Of a stretch of DNA of 64,000 bases, positions 39,101-51,416 are shown piece by piece (within the stretch, counting starts at the first letter, position 1; every line of letters starts with the position of its first letter). The notes beneath the pieces were generated by a model. The model ran no database searches. It saw nothing but the letters and a program-made list of their open reading frames with translations, and was not told where the DNA came from. A program made the translations under genes and the position numbers. The DNA comes from Tetragonia tetragonoides (taxonomy: Eukaryota > Streptophyta > Magnoliopsida > Caryophyllales > Aizoaceae): the NCBI GenBank assembly GCA_038025085.1, contig CM076140.1, forward strand, positions 1,428,501-1,492,500. The letters run 5' to 3'.

Positions 39101-40633
39101 AATAGTATTTTCTAAGACTGTAACGGGTGAAGTACTAGCACTAGGTTTCATATGCAGAAGAAATAAGCCAGCATGAGCATCACCAAGAGCCTGAGGCCTC
39201 TTCAGAGAAGGGCCCTGCAGAAATAGCAGAAAACACTTCAGTTCAGTGAATATGGCATAACAATGCAATTGTTTACATAATTTGCCAATAGATAGCAGAT
39301 TATATCTGAACTGAGGAATATAAAGAACATTGGATAAGCAGATTGTGTCTGTGACATGAACGGTACCAGTTTGTGTAACTATGACACCCTGGCCATTTGG
39401 TAAAGTTACATGGTAAGGTTTATTTAGAGGTTTGGTGCTTGTGAAAAGTGAAAGATCATGACACATATGATCAGAAGCTCCAGTATCTATGATCCAGGTA
39501 TAATCAGCAGAAGTACATGAACCTGAAAAGTTTCGAAGATTACCAGAAATCTTACCAGCACAGTTGACAACAGAATTGATATGGCCAAAAGAAGGTCTAG
39601 AGGCTTGAGTTTCCTTGACGCAATAAGCGTTGGTTTTCTGAGTTTTGCTGAGTAAAGCTTGAAGGTTATTGCAATCCTCTTGTGATAATCCAGGAATAAT
39701 AGAACTGGAACCAGCAGAGCAAGGAGTATTTTTAACTGCATTGTTTCTGGTCTGATCAGAATAAAACTCCTCTTCTTCTCCAGAGTCGCCAGAAACATTT
39801 GCACCGGAGACGTTTGCAGCATACCTTTTGTTCTTTGTGAACTTGAAGTCTTTGGAAAATCCTATGAGTCTGTAACAATTACTTGCTGTGTGACCTGTCT
39901 TTTTGCAGTGAGTGCAGATAACAGATTTCTTGCCTTTGTAATTGTTATATGAAGAATGAGTCTGATGATTTTGCTGAGCTGCGTTCATTGCAGCAGAATC
40001 ATGAATGAATTGAGTAGCTGAGTGCATTCCTCTTTGGTTCTCATCTTGAACCAATAAGGCATAGGCTTGACTGATGCTCGGAAGAGGCTTCATCATTAAT
40101 ATGTTGCCTCTGATATTGTCATATACAGGATTGAGTCCCATGAGGAACTGAACCAGTTTTTGATCTTGATCATGTTTAGACAAGGCTTGCACTGCTCCAC
40201 ATGTACAGGTTGGAAGACAGGTCAGGACGCTGAGCTCGTCCCAGTTTCTCTTCATTTTGGTGAAATATGATGCAATGTCACTGGCACCTTGTGCAGTATC
40301 ATTGATGTTCTTTTGCAATTGATACAACTTTGCTCCATTGGCCTGTCCGTATCTGTCTTCCAACTCAGTCCAAATCTGATGTGCGGAACTACAGTACAAG
40401 ACACTCTCCGCTATATCACTTGCAAGAACATTAAGAATCCAAGAAGTAACCATGTCGTTGCACCTTTGCCATGAATTGAAGGTTCCGTCAATGTTTGTAG
40501 GTTTGACAACTTGTCCAGTAACCAGTCCAAGCTTGTTCTTGGCTGATAAGCCTATTGACATGGCTTTCTTCCATGACCCATATCCTGTTCCATCAAACGA
40601 TTTAGCATTGTCACGTCGTGCAGAATGGAACAA
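36176..40633 (-). pseudogene. Ty1/copia retrotransposon polyprotein, 5'-truncated and interrupted by a stop
   Basis: One reading frame on the minus strand runs from 40633 to 36176, interrupted once by an in-frame TAG at 37463-37465 inside the reverse transcriptase. Order: gag (UBN2-type, [13 protein letters not shown]), CCHC knuckle ([14 protein letters not shown]), protease ([12 protein letters not shown]), the integrase zinc region and catalytic core, a variable Pro/Ser linker, reverse transcriptase with [10 protein letters not shown], and RNase H ending near ADIFTKSL. The order PR-INT-RT-RH is diagnostic of Ty1/copia. No ATG begins the frame: an in-frame stop lies just upstream (about 40646), and no 5' LTR or primer-binding site is seen upstream of 40633. 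Autonomous activity is therefore unlikely. Confidence 0.9.
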
Positions 40634-40639
40634 ATAAAT

Positions 40640-41075
40640 TTTGCATCAGCGACGAAATATATAAATGAAATTATGCGGTTGGAGATAACAAAAAGAATAG
40701 AGCCATAAAGCTTACCATACCTTTTTTTGTTTTTCATTTTCTGACAAAAATGCTTTGGATACATTGAGTTAACGAATTGTACTAGTATTTGCTAGCAACA
40801 CCACCATCCCTTTAGCATATTAGTTTCATTAATGCTTAGCATATTATCCATATACTAAGGTGGCCTTACATTACATGTCGCTAGTTTTTTAATTCACCAA
40901 AAGATTTCGATTCACCCAAATTAATTTGTCTTTAATTTGTTTATTAATGGCTAAGCATATACTACGCCCTAAGGCCGCTATCAGCATTTGTGCCCCCAAG
41001 AAGGAAGAAGCAAACCACTTTAATGATACTCTAGCTAGTTGACTATAATAAGCTAAGCTTCTTAGCATAGTATAT
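40640..41075. other. Gene-free interval beside the truncated copia element
   Basis: AT-rich, no 5' LTR or primer-binding site recognised. The minus-strand ORF at 40552-40764 is a frame shadow running off the gag region. Confidence 0.4.
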
Positions 41076-41078
41076 ATG

Positions 41079-41400
41079 GGGTGTGTTTTTTTCGACTTAT
41101 TAGACCTTACTCAATCAGTGAAAATAAATGGCAATATCTTACTCAATAAGTGGGAACCAGTGGCTAGACCTTATTGAATCAGTGGCAAGACCTTACTCAA
41201 TAGTGAAAATCAGTAGAAATCAGTGGCAGAACCCACATTCCAACTCACAGAATCAGTGGCAGGACCTTATTGAATCAGTGACAATCAGTGGAAGGACCTT
41301 ACTGAATCAGTGGAAATCAGTGGCAGCACCTTACTCAATCAGTGGAATCAGTGATAGGACCTTACTCAATCAGTGAAAATAAGTGGAAAAGAACACACCC
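41079..41400. mobile_element. 322-bp MITE with internal AATCAGTGG repeats
   Basis: Termini GGGTGTGTTTTTTTCGACTTATT-like and the inverse AATAAGTGGAAAAGAACACACCC are flanked by ATG at 41076-41078 and 41401-41403. The interior is an irregular tandem array of 'ccttactcaatcagtg' and 'aatcagtggcaggac' units. Non-coding. The 3-bp duplication suggests a PIF/Harbinger relative, though not the usual TWA. Confidence 0.7.
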
Positions 41401-41403
41401 ATG

Positions 41404-43107
41404 GTATTAGTACACCAGTTATTATGTAAATATTAAAGATGCTCTAATGAGCCGTTATAGCCATTAGTTTCCCTAGTTTTGTTTAAGTTGGGAAATGTTT
41501 GTGGAGGATTTAACTATATCTACTTGTATATCATAAGTATTACGTTGACAACAACAACAACAAAAAAGAGAGGCTTGATCATCATCAATTGTGTTTGTCG
41601 TTACTAAATGTCTGTTGTGATTGTAAGTGAAGGACAATGCTGACTTCAGGATTCGACATAAAGTGCCAAAAAAACGAAAACGAAAAAAGGGAAAGAAAGA
41701 AGTAAAGAACGAAACTAGTAGCTTCCAGCTAGTAGCCTTAGCTTGTACTGATGAGTGATGATAGATTGATAGCCACAAATAAGAGGGTGCTGCCCTACAC
41801 GGCTGGGGCCTGCACTCTTGTTCATTGGCTTGTTTTGGTTAACTACTTGAAGGCTCTAATTCCGAGCCACTACCATATACTTCCACAACTTGGGGAGGAT
41901 CCTTGAGCTTTGGGAATACTGAGAGGTGTTCTTTTACGAGTTTTACCCATAGTCAATATTAAGTTCAACTCAATTCAACTTACATATCTAATTTTCTCGA
42001 ACGATACCCAGTTTAGACTGGGTAACAAATTAAAGTAATTCTAAGGATGGTATTCACGTAGGATCAGACAAAAACGAGCCTTGTATTTTTTTTCGCTGAC
42101 AAACATAAAGTGGAAAAAGAAAAAGCATATCTCGTGGCTGACCTCCTACATGAGATTTGTCCTAGGAGAGCTTAATCCGTTTCTTATTTTCCACTTACGT
42201 AGTCATTAGTTCATTTAAAATATATAATTTTTGCTTCACATATTACAATTCAACTTAATTCAATTTAGAGTAAATAAGTTAAGTTAGGTTATACTAAAGG
42301 GAAAATAACATATCCAACGTCAAGGAGATCAAATTTTTTGACTTATTTGCTTAGTATTGTTACTAATTGCATTATTATTTATTTTTATAAAGTATCAAAA
42401 GCACCATCATTACTTAGTGCTACGCACCATCTCTTTTATTTCAAAATTTTTGGGACATCAAAAAGTAACATCAAACTTATTTTCAAATTTTGGGAAGCAA
42501 TTCCATATTTGTTTACATCAGGTAAGACAATTTCATCATTAAAATATAAATAAATAAAAAAGGTCAAATAAAATACAGTTAAAAAAATCATGTTCCTTTA
42601 TTAAAATAATAGTTACTCTATTGTGTTGCGAAATGTCAGCAAAATTAATGTCATGGTTCCAACTTCCAAGAGTATGGAGGGTTCAGAACCAACCAATTGT
42701 ATGAGGGAGTAAGAGTATATACAACTTACAAGTAAGGCAATAGCAGTTTGTCGTGCTTGGATCAACAAACCAAAACAGTCCTCCTCATTGTCAAGTTGTG
42801 GTTGCTTCATGTTTCCAAAGAGGCGTTCAAGTTTTCCAAACTACCAACATTTGCGCGCTACTTTTAGACAATGATACTTGTACAATGGTTGTACATTACA
42901 ACCTTTTTTTTATGTGAAAGAAATGACAAAAGTACCCTTACTACTTAGGATTTCAGGAGGGTATTTGTAGTAGAGTGAAAAAGGGAAGAGGAGAGAGATA
43001 GACACAAAAAAAAAAAAGTTATAAGGTACAATAATTGTACAAGATTCATTTTCCGCTACTTTTGTTTACATCATTCTCACAACTAGCCTCGCTCATGGTA
43101 TATACTC
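41404..43107. other. Gene-free interval
   Basis: AT-rich. No coding sequence, RNA gene or clear element, only short composition-driven ORFs. Confidence 0.4.
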
Positions 43108-43115
43108 TAGTTTCT

Positions 43116-43307
43116 TTTTTTTCTTTTTTTTTTTTTTGGTTGTCAAATAGGAACTTCCTCCCTCTTTAGGCGTGGCTAAAGGGTACCTCCTAACGCACAG
43201 CCTCGGGCATTCCACGAATTAATTCGTGTAGGTGCTCCCTAGTAGGTTTGAACCTATGACCTGGTGTACAAGTTGCAACTTGTTTACCAGTGAGCCAACA
43301 CTTCTTG
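43116..43307 (-). mobile_element. tRNA-derived SINE, copy 1 of a head-to-tail pair
   Basis: On the minus strand: a box A-like 'tggctcactggtaaac', box B 'ataggttcaaacctac', a body, then an A tail seen as the T-run at 43116-43137. A short duplication, tagtttct, lies at 43108-43115 and again at 43309-43316. Confidence 0.7.
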
Positions 43308-43326
43308 GGTAGTTTCTAATTACTTT

Positions 43327-43477
43327 TTTTTCTTTTTTTTTTTGGTTTGGCAAAGAAGGCACCTACTAACGCACGACCTCGTGTGGAATTAATTCGTGTA
43401 GGTGCTCCACAGGAAGTTTGAATCCATAACCTGGTATACAAGCTGCAACTTGTTTAGCAGTGAGCCAACATCTCTTT
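43327..43477 (-). mobile_element. tRNA-derived SINE, copy 2 of the pair
   Basis: Same family and orientation as copy 1 but with a shorter body ('gcacctactaacgcacgacctcg' remains). It is flanked by a perfect 19-bp duplication, ggtagtttctaattacttt, at 43308-43326 and 43478-43496. It inserted at the 5' edge of copy 1. Confidence 0.8.
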
Positions 43478-44330
43478 GGTAGTTTCTAATTACTTTGCGC
43501 AATGCATTGGTTGGTGAAGAAGACTAGAATCAAAATGTCTAGATGTGATGTGCTTGTAGTTGTTAGTTGTTACACTTGATTAGTCGGTTGGCTACCAAGC
43601 CTCTAACTATTCAATTATGAGGTGCATTTATCTCAAACTTCAAAGTAATTCAAATATCATTTTATGTAATACAATCATACAAATACAATAATTGTGGATA
43701 GTGACAACACTACAATAGTACTCCAGCTAAAGCCTTTCAAGATGGTACTAGACTACTAGCTAGTACTACAAATTTTGAATCACAATTCTAAATGTTTCTT
43801 TTATCATAAGTAAATCACTGACCCTTTAATAATAATAAGACTTTGTTTGGTTGGATGTAAAATAATATGAGAAGTGCAAGTTCCATATAAGTTGTTAAAA
43901 TTCCATTGTTTGGTTTATCAACTTTATTAGAAGTGAAACTTATCTATGTAACTTACTTTCCATGAGACATGGGAAGTTGCTTATCTAGTGGGGGATAGGT
44001 AAGTGGAACTTACCATGCTTCTCCCACCCAAATTACACATGTGCTAGAGCTGATCATTTAAGGGCTCGGGCTGGACACGGATCGGGCCTCACATGAAAAA
44101 AGTGTCCAACGGGATTCAAAATGGCTACCCTTGTCCGCATATCAGGGCTAGAAATGGGTGTCCTTGTCCGCCCAATTAACGGGCCAGGCTTGCCCACGGG
44201 CTAACGAGTTTTTTTGTATAATCAAATTTCTGAAATTTTTTAACTAAAGATGCTATTCCACACCATTTTATGGAACTTTTAACATCAATACCGATCTTCA
44301 ATATTTTGAAACTTTTGTCACTCAAATTAA

Positions 44331-44597
44331 GGCTATGTTTGATTCACCTGGATAAAACTGAACTGAACTGAACTGAATTGATTTTTTAAACTTGACCGTT
44401 ACCAATTTTAAATTTGTCCAAACATAGTCAATATTGGACTCATTTGAAAGTATGCTTTGAGATCATTCCGATGACATAATTATCATCATGAAATTATTTC
44501 GGAATAAAAAGTTATATGAGTGCTAAAGTTACACATGAACTGAACTGGACTGAACTGAACTGAATTTAAATAAAATTAAGGTGAATTAAACAGAGCC
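44331..44597. mobile_element. Tourist-like MITE, GGCTCYGTTTGATTCA family, copy 2
   Basis: Termini GGCTATGTTTGATTCA and TGAATTAAACAGAGCC are flanked by TAA (44328-44330, 44598-44600). High similarity to 34011-34292 over its length. Confidence 0.88.
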
Positions 44598-44758
44598 TAA
44601 GTCATTACAATTTTACAAAAACAAATGACAACATCACATAAAAGTAATTTGCAGCAAATTGCAGGAGCGATAATCACCAAATTCAGCACACAAAAAAAGA
44701 AAAGCAAATTCAGCACACAAAAAAAGAAAAGCAAATTCAACACACAAAAAAAAACAGC

Positions 44759-44956
44759 GTGTGATTTCCTCAAATATACATCATTCACTAACTAATTCCC
44801 AAATTAGCTTCGGTTCAAAACTATTTTCCCACATATACACCAAGTAGGATCGGACTGTGGCCTGGAAGCAAATTTTAAATTTTTTTTTATAGCGAAAAGA
44901 AAAATCGCTGTGGGCCAGCGCGGCTCTTAAATAAGTCGCTGTCGCCCACAGCGGTT
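44759..44956. repeat. Left TIR of the MULE
   Basis: Inverse counterpart of 51736-51983. Near-perfect for the outer ~110 bp, then a T/A-run length difference and divergent GC-rich subterminal sequence. Confidence 0.88.
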
Positions 44957-45857
44957 CATTTTCCTTCTATTTTTTCAATATACAATACCTCTGTGACCAT
45001 TCGAATCACTCTCACCCCCGCGATCATTCCTCTCCCTCCCCTGCTCTCCCTCCCCCGCGTTCGCTGCTACCCCCCTCCCCCTCCGTGTGCTTAGTCCTCG
45101 CCGTGCGCTGCTACCCCCCTCTCGTGGTCAGGCTCGTCGGCAGCGTCGCCGGTCATCCTCGTCGTGCGGTCATTCTACAGTCGGCAACCCAAAATTTGTT
45201 GAAGCCCTAATCTTTTAGGGGAAGTTTGAGAAAAAGTAATTCTTTACCCTAATTTCATGCGTTTAGTTCTAGATTTTGCCAAAGGTTGAGTCTTTATTTG
45301 AATCGGGCTATAATTTGTGAGGAGTAGAACCCTAATTTTGTGATTATGCTATTTTGTTAGTTTTTTGCTTTAGTCTGTGTCTCGTGTTTTTTTTTTGTCA
45401 GTTTTGGTTATTTCTCTGTTTTTTGCTGAGGTACAATAAGTCACAATTTTGAAGAAAACCTTCGTTCCAAAATTCATGGATAGCCTATTGTACAGTTATA
45501 TTGTTCAGTCACATAAAAATTGGGCAATGCAGGTAAACACCAGACTAACAATCAAAAAGCTCTGATCAATTTGCCAATCTCTGTTATTGCATTCTGATTA
45601 TTTAGTTCTGAATTTTCATAGTATTTCTGGTTACATGGTACTGTAGTTTCATTTGATAGTGATTAAAATAATTTCATTCATAAACTGGGGGTGAATTTGT
45701 TATGTAATGTTTAATCCATTGAATCAGTTGCAACTTTTATTTCAATTTTGTTACCTAATAAACAGTTACTCCATATAATTATATGCTACTCATAAATTGT
45801 GATTATTATTGTTGTTTTGGTTTAATAAATTTGATATCTTTGCATGGAACAAGGAAG
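44957..45857 (+). promoter_or_regulatory. Upstream region of the MULE transposase
   Basis: C-rich 'cccccctccccctcc' sequence near 45070 is followed by leader-like AT-rich DNA. A 5' UTR intron is possible but not assignable. Confidence 0.35.
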
Positions 45858-48333
45858 ATGGAATACTCAGGTTACCCTATTATATGTTATTATGGCGGAG
45901 ATATTATTGAAAAGGATGGAGATGTTAGTTATAGTGGTGGAAGGTTCTGTTTTGTGCTTGCCGATAGTCAGATGTGTTTTAGTGAGTTACTCAAAAAGAT
46001 ATACGAGAGTATGAAGCTTGATCCAAGTAGTTGTGAATTGAAGGTGAAAATGAAATATAAGACTCTTGGATGTGTAAAAGTAATACCACTGGAAAATGAC
46101 AACTCATTAAGTGCTTTTTGGGCTAGTGTAAGACACTCATTGACACCATCGATGGAGTTGTATGTTGATGTGATACCAATTGAAAAGTGTATTAATCTAA
46201 GCTTACCATCATATCCTAGTTCCTCAACAATGGAAAACCCACCATTTAGCGGGTCTTTTACTAGAATGCTCATCGATGATCAATACTTTGTGGAACAAAA
46301 GTTGTGTTCTTTCAATCGTGGTGGTGAGCACCACATGTTGGGGGATATGAATGATGTTGGGTATGATAGTGAACCTGATTCTCCGAGGAGTGAAGACATT
46401 GAAGGGGATGGCTCTGGAGATGAGCAGGTTGATGTTGGTTCTGGTGCTCCTATTCCAGACTTTGCTAGCGTCACTCCTATTAATGAATCTTTTGTTAATT
46501 CTTGGAGGAGTTGGACGGCTAAATATGTATTTTAAAAAGGGCGATGAATTTCGTCCTGGTCATGAATTTGATAATAAGACGGTGCTGAAGGATGTGGTAA
46601 AAGTATATTCCATAATGAGGAACCAGGGTTTCAAAGTCAAGCGGTCTAGTGAAGATTCAGTGACACTTGTATGTAATAGGGATCCACCATGCCATTGGTG
46701 GCTTCATGCAAGTAAAAGAAAATTTTCGGATGCTTTTAGAATCAGTGTTTACAAAGGCCCACACGCACCCTCTTGTGTTAGTGACTCTGTTCCCAAGGAT
46801 CATTTTCAGCTGGGTTCAGAATTTATTAGCAATAAAATTAAGGATCTTGTGCGTGCAGACACCTCTATTAAAGTTCGTGCCATCATAGAGGTAATACAAG
46901 AACGTTTTAAGTATACCATCTCATACAAGAAGGCTTGGCTAGCGAAACAACTAGCAATTGCTCATATATTTGGTGATTGGGAGAGATCCTTTGAAGACCT
47001 TCCTCGTTTCATGCAAGCAATGAAAGAAGCAAATCTTGGGACTATTGTACATTTTGCTAACAAGCCGACAACCGACCCATCTGTTGAGATATTTGGAAGG
47101 GTGTTTTGGGCTTTTGGACCTTCTATTGAGGGGTTTAAACATTGTCGTCCCCTTATTAGTATTGATGGAACCCATTTATATGGCAAGTACAAGGGGACTC
47201 TCCTTATTGCAATGGGTTGTGATGCTAATACACAATTGTTCCCACTTGCATTCGCCATTGTTGAAGGGGAGAATGGAAGTAGTTGGTCTTGGTTTATGGC
47301 GTGCATAAGATTATATGTCACTCAAAAACATGATCTTTGTGTTATTTCAGATCGACATCCGGGTATCATGTCCACTATGAACGATCCCTATGGTGAGTGG
47401 CATGAGCCATATGCCCATCATAGACTATGTTTGCGCCATCTTGCCTCCAACTTAAATACTCGACACAAGGATAATCACTTGAGAAACCTCTTTGGTTGGT
47501 CAGCTGAGCAACACCAAGACAAGAAATTTGATGCTGGATTCAAGAAAATAAGTGAAATGAATGCTACTGCTCATAAATATCTTTCTGATATTCCCTTGTG
47601 TATGTGGTCCCTTTGTCATGATGGTGGGAGAAGGTATGGCATCATAACGACTAACTTGTCTGAAGTAGTCAATAGTGTGTTGAAGGGAGCACGTTTTCTA
47701 CCAATCACAGCCCTTGTGAAGTGCTCATTCTATAGGGTGAATGCTTATTTTGTTGAAAGACGTGGATGGGCCTTGAAAAGACTTCATGAACAGCATGCAT
47801 ATAGTGAAAAATTGACTAATTTGCTGCAAAACAATATGGCCAAAGCAGCACACCACACTATAGATGCTTACAATCACCAAATTGGGAAATATCAAGTCAC
47901 CACTGGCCAAGGAGGTAGGGATCATAAAGGTGGTCATACTCATATTGTGAACTTCCAGCAAAGGACTTGCACCTGCAAGAAGCTCCAGTTATACAAGTTC
48001 CCATGCTCTCATGTACTTGCTGTTTGCAGAGAATATAGCTTGTCACCGGCTAAATTCATAGACTCATTCTTCTCTTCAATCGAGTACTATGAAACATACA
48101 AGCCAGACTTTGAGCCCATTCCCGATAAAGCCTACTGGACACCTTATACAGGACCAACTGTTATTGCTGACAATAGCATGAAGCGAGGTAAAGAGCGACC
48201 AAAATCAAAGAGGCTTCGAAATGAGATGGATGAGAACCCTCGTGGAAAGGTGACATGTGGTTTGTGTGGAAATAAGGGCCACAATAGGAAGACTTGTCAT
48301 AAAAGAGTGAGGAATGATGTCAATTCTGGGTAA
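45858..48333 (+). CDS. MURA-type Mutator transposase, apparently frameshifted near 46530
   Basis: Two overlapping frames encode one protein. The first (from MEYSGYP at 45858 to TAA 46533-46535) has an N-terminal PB1/ubiquitin-like region (YYGGDIIEKDGDVSYSGGR) and an acidic linker. The second (usable from about 46534 to TAA 48333) has the MuDR DNA-binding region (LVCNRDPPCHWWLHASKR), the MULE DDE core with SIDGTHL (Asp codon at 47164), VISDRHPG (Asp at 47350) and NLSEVVN (Glu at 47662), a SWIM zinc finger (CTCKKLQLYKFPCSH) and a C-terminal CCHC knuckle (CGLCGNKGHNRKTC). The frames meet at TATTTTAAAAAG. Explanations: a 1-nt insertion in the T-run, a +1 slip at TTT-TAA, or a short intron (CAG|GTTGAT at 46429 to AAAAAG|GGC at 46541, which also joins in phase). 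Otherwise complete. DDE transposases cut and join element ends in the nucleus. Confidence 0.88.
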
Positions 48334-48474
48334 ACTTATATACTATATACATATTTATTTATTTTTAATATATGTTCTCTTGTAATTCATATATTCTGGT
48401 TACATGGAGAATTCATAAATTAATTTCTTGTATGTTTTGGAGAATTCATAAATTAGTTTCTTTTTGTAGATTTC

Positions 48475-51416
48475 ATGGAGTTAACAGTGGATCCGGGACC
48501 TCATGATAAATCCGTTCTTACATTACAACAACACCATAGAAGTCAAGATGTGTGGAGTGGTCAAGTAATGTGCTTTCTGTTGCGTTTTGCTGTAAGTTTC
48601 TTTTGTTGTTTGTTGTACGATTCTGTTGCTGTAAAATGGTGTTTTTTTTTTTTTGCTGTATTTGCAGTCGCTGTTTTCAGTAATATGCTGCTGCTACTTG
48701 CTTTTATTGCTGGTGTGTTTGTGCTGTAATTGCTGCTGTTTTTGTGCTGTTGCTGCTGGTTTTTTTGCTGTGTTTGCAGCTGCTGGTTTTTTTCCTGTAT
48801 TTGCAGCTGATGTTTTCTGTAAAATGCGGTGACTTTTTGCTGTAATTGTAGCTAAAATTTGGTTGTTGTTGTTTGCTGTTCAATGTTGTTCCTGTTTGCT
48901 AGTGCTGCTTGTTGGTTGTTGCTAATTGTGCTGGTGAATAGATTTTCCTTGGGCTTTGATGAATTGCTATGACCATATGGGTTATTAATGTTTTTTATTT
49001 ATCACTTGTCTCATGCTGAAAGTTGCTTGAAGAAGTCTAGGAAACATACTTAATGGTATAGGATACTCATTTGTTGAACTAATTATTGGTTTTACAGGTT
49101 TCAACACCTTTAAACTGCAGGCAACACTTGAAGGCTTTGCAAGATTGGGGAGAAAGAGATAGTCGTGTCTTAGATTATGTTAGAGAAGCCGGTTTCTATG
49201 GCTTACATAGGTTGTGTTTTTTACCTTTAGATAGGGGACTTATTACCGCTCTAGTAGAGAGGTGGCGTCAAGAGACTCATACATTTCACCTTGCTGTTGG
49301 TGAGGCCACCATAACTTTACAAGATGTAGCAGTCTTGCTGCGCTTGCCAGCGCGTGGCTATCCAGTGACAGGGACTGCCGATCATACTTGGTTTAGGTTG
49401 GTAGAGGAGTTGTTAGGATATATAATAGCAATGGGGATGCTTTCAGGATCTGCTCTAAACATTGGTTGGCTTATAGAAACCTTCAGTGTTCTCCCACCGG
49501 ATGCAAATGATGCCATTATTCAGTATCATGCTAGAGCATATATCCTTGCATTGATGGGAGCGATTTTATTTGCTGATAAGTCAGGCAATGAGATTCAGGT
49601 CATCTATTTGCCGTTGCTTCGGGATCTTAGGAAAGCATCAGAGTACAGCTGGGGGGGTGCGACACTTGCCTTTATGCATCGCCACCTTTGTCGGGCGTCT
49701 AAACGAGGTGTGAAGGATATTGCTGGACCTTTGATACTCTTACAGGTAATACACTGACTAGCTTATTCCCATGTGAGGTGTATATGATTTTTTGTTTGAT
49801 ATATTTGTCTTTGGATAGTTGTGGGCTTGGGAGCGCATTCCTATTGGTAGACCAGTTCTCGGCTCTCATATAGACCCGGATATAGAACCAAATGAGCAGT
49901 ATCAGCCTGATCGTGATCCTTTAGGATGCAGGTATATGATAACTTCATATGTACTCTTACTGTTTAGAAAATTTACTTTAAGCTATAATTTTTTTTTATT
50001 GCATGATGACAGGTGGCTTCGAAGATCACTTCAGAGGGCTGACTTGCCAAAAGGACTTGCATATTATAGAGACGCACTGGACCATCAGCGTGATGATCAG
50101 GTTTATCTCATCTGTGTGTTTATTTGTTTGTGTCTGAATGATATCATGGTGTAATTGCAGGTGAATTGAATTTTTTTTCTTTTCTAAATGAGCAATCAAT
50201 TTTTACTTTGTAGTTTATATGGGAGCCATATACTTCTCAAATCTTGGAGTCACTGCCGGAGGTTGATGACACTGTGTGGCGTGTCAGGGCCCCACTCATA
50301 TGTTTTGACATTGTTGAGATGCATTTGCCTGATCGTGTTATGCGTCAATTTGGTCTTCGGCAATTGGTTCCTATGGCATGTGACACTGGTCTTCAGTTGC
50401 ATAAAACAGATCGTCGTGGAAAGAACAAGATGGATTGGGCCAAACATCATCGTGTCTATGTTTCTGAGTGGGATAGCTGTCTTCAGAGTGTTGTTACTGG
50501 TGATTTATTTCGTGGACAGATGGAGTATAATGATCCTTATATGATATGGTATAGAGGAATTACACGTCGCTTTATTACTCCATTATTACCATCATCTCCA
50601 ACTGAGTATCAACCTGGTTATGCGCAATTGCGTATGCTGGTAAGTATAATAATCTGCATTTATTTTTTCTAACAACTTCATTTTATTGATTGTGCTTTAC
50701 GTCTTATGTAGACCAACGGTATAGCCACCATAGCAAAGAAATGTCAAGGTGAGTTAGATCAAGCTGGTGCGGAGTATCCTCCAAATGTACGATCTTTACT
50801 TGGCAACATAGCGATGTATTGCAACCAATGTCTAAATACAGCTGGTAGTCGACATCTTATTGAGTCTCCACCTGCAGATCGACATCTAGAACGACCACCA
50901 TCGGTTCAAATTTCACCTTCTCCTACACCATCTGTTCAAATTTCACCTTCTCCTACACCATCAGTTCAAATTTCACCTTCTCATACTCCACAAATACTTA
51001 CTCCACCTCCACTTCAACCTTCTCCACGACCTTTGCCTCAAGCTCCTCCACAACCTCTGCCTAGACCTACTCCACGAGCCTTGCCTCGGCCTACTCCTCC
51101 ACGACCCCTGCCTCGGCCTACTCCTCCACTTATGCCTATTCAACCATGGTCTACGCTTCCAGAAATGCCTATGGATATGCCTGAATTTCCTTCCCTTTTC
51201 CCTAGCCCTGCCCCTCCAATTACTCCCACCCCACCGGTATCTGCATCTCCTTTTACCAAAACTTCTCCCATTTTGACATTTAGGCGACGACCTCGGACAA
51301 CTAAATCTACTTTGAGCTCTACCATGACATCCTCAGTGCAATCATTGTCAACTATCATAGAGTCTCCACCTTCTTTGAGGATCGAGGAGAGCATGGGACG
51401 AGATGGAGTTCCATAG
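48475..51416 (+). CDS. Plant mobile domain (PMD, MAIN-like) protein carried by the MULE
   Basis: Six exons: 48475-48564, 49098-49745, 49819-49931, 50013-50100, 50214-50639 and 50712-51416. All phases agree, the total is 2,070 nt and the protein 689 residues, with no stop. The PMD (DUF1985/'aminotransferase-like' in databases) is clear: LITALVERWRQETHTFHLAVGEATITLQDVAVLLRLP, later LWAWERIPIGRP and RWLRRSLQRADL, and the MRQFGLRQ..P block before a W-x-D/H-x-Y segment. The last exon encodes a Pro-rich tail with three near-identical PSVQISPSPT repeats and many PRPLPRPTP units. Cellular PMD proteins MAIN and MAIL1 act with PP7-type phosphatases in TE silencing and meristem maintenance. PMD copies are also known from transposons, where their role is unclear. 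Intron structure is kept, so this is not a processed copy. Confidence 0.88.

Noticed and set aside
45783..45857. N-terminal extension of the transposase ORF upstream of MEYSGYP
   Set aside because: The residues MLLINCDYYCCFGLINLISLHG are hydrophobic and unlike the family; the ATG at 45858 fits the PB1-like start better.
46520..46545. Classical -1 slippery heptamer T TTT AAA in the transposase
   Set aside because: The heptamer is in phase with the downstream frame, not the upstream one, and the change needed is +1, so -1 slippage cannot join the frames.
48475..48729. Uninterrupted 84-codon ORF at the start of the PMD gene
   Set aside because: After codon 30 it turns into a hydrophobic Phe/Val/Leu run read from T-rich intron; a GTAATG donor at 48565 and an in-phase acceptor at 49097 explain it.
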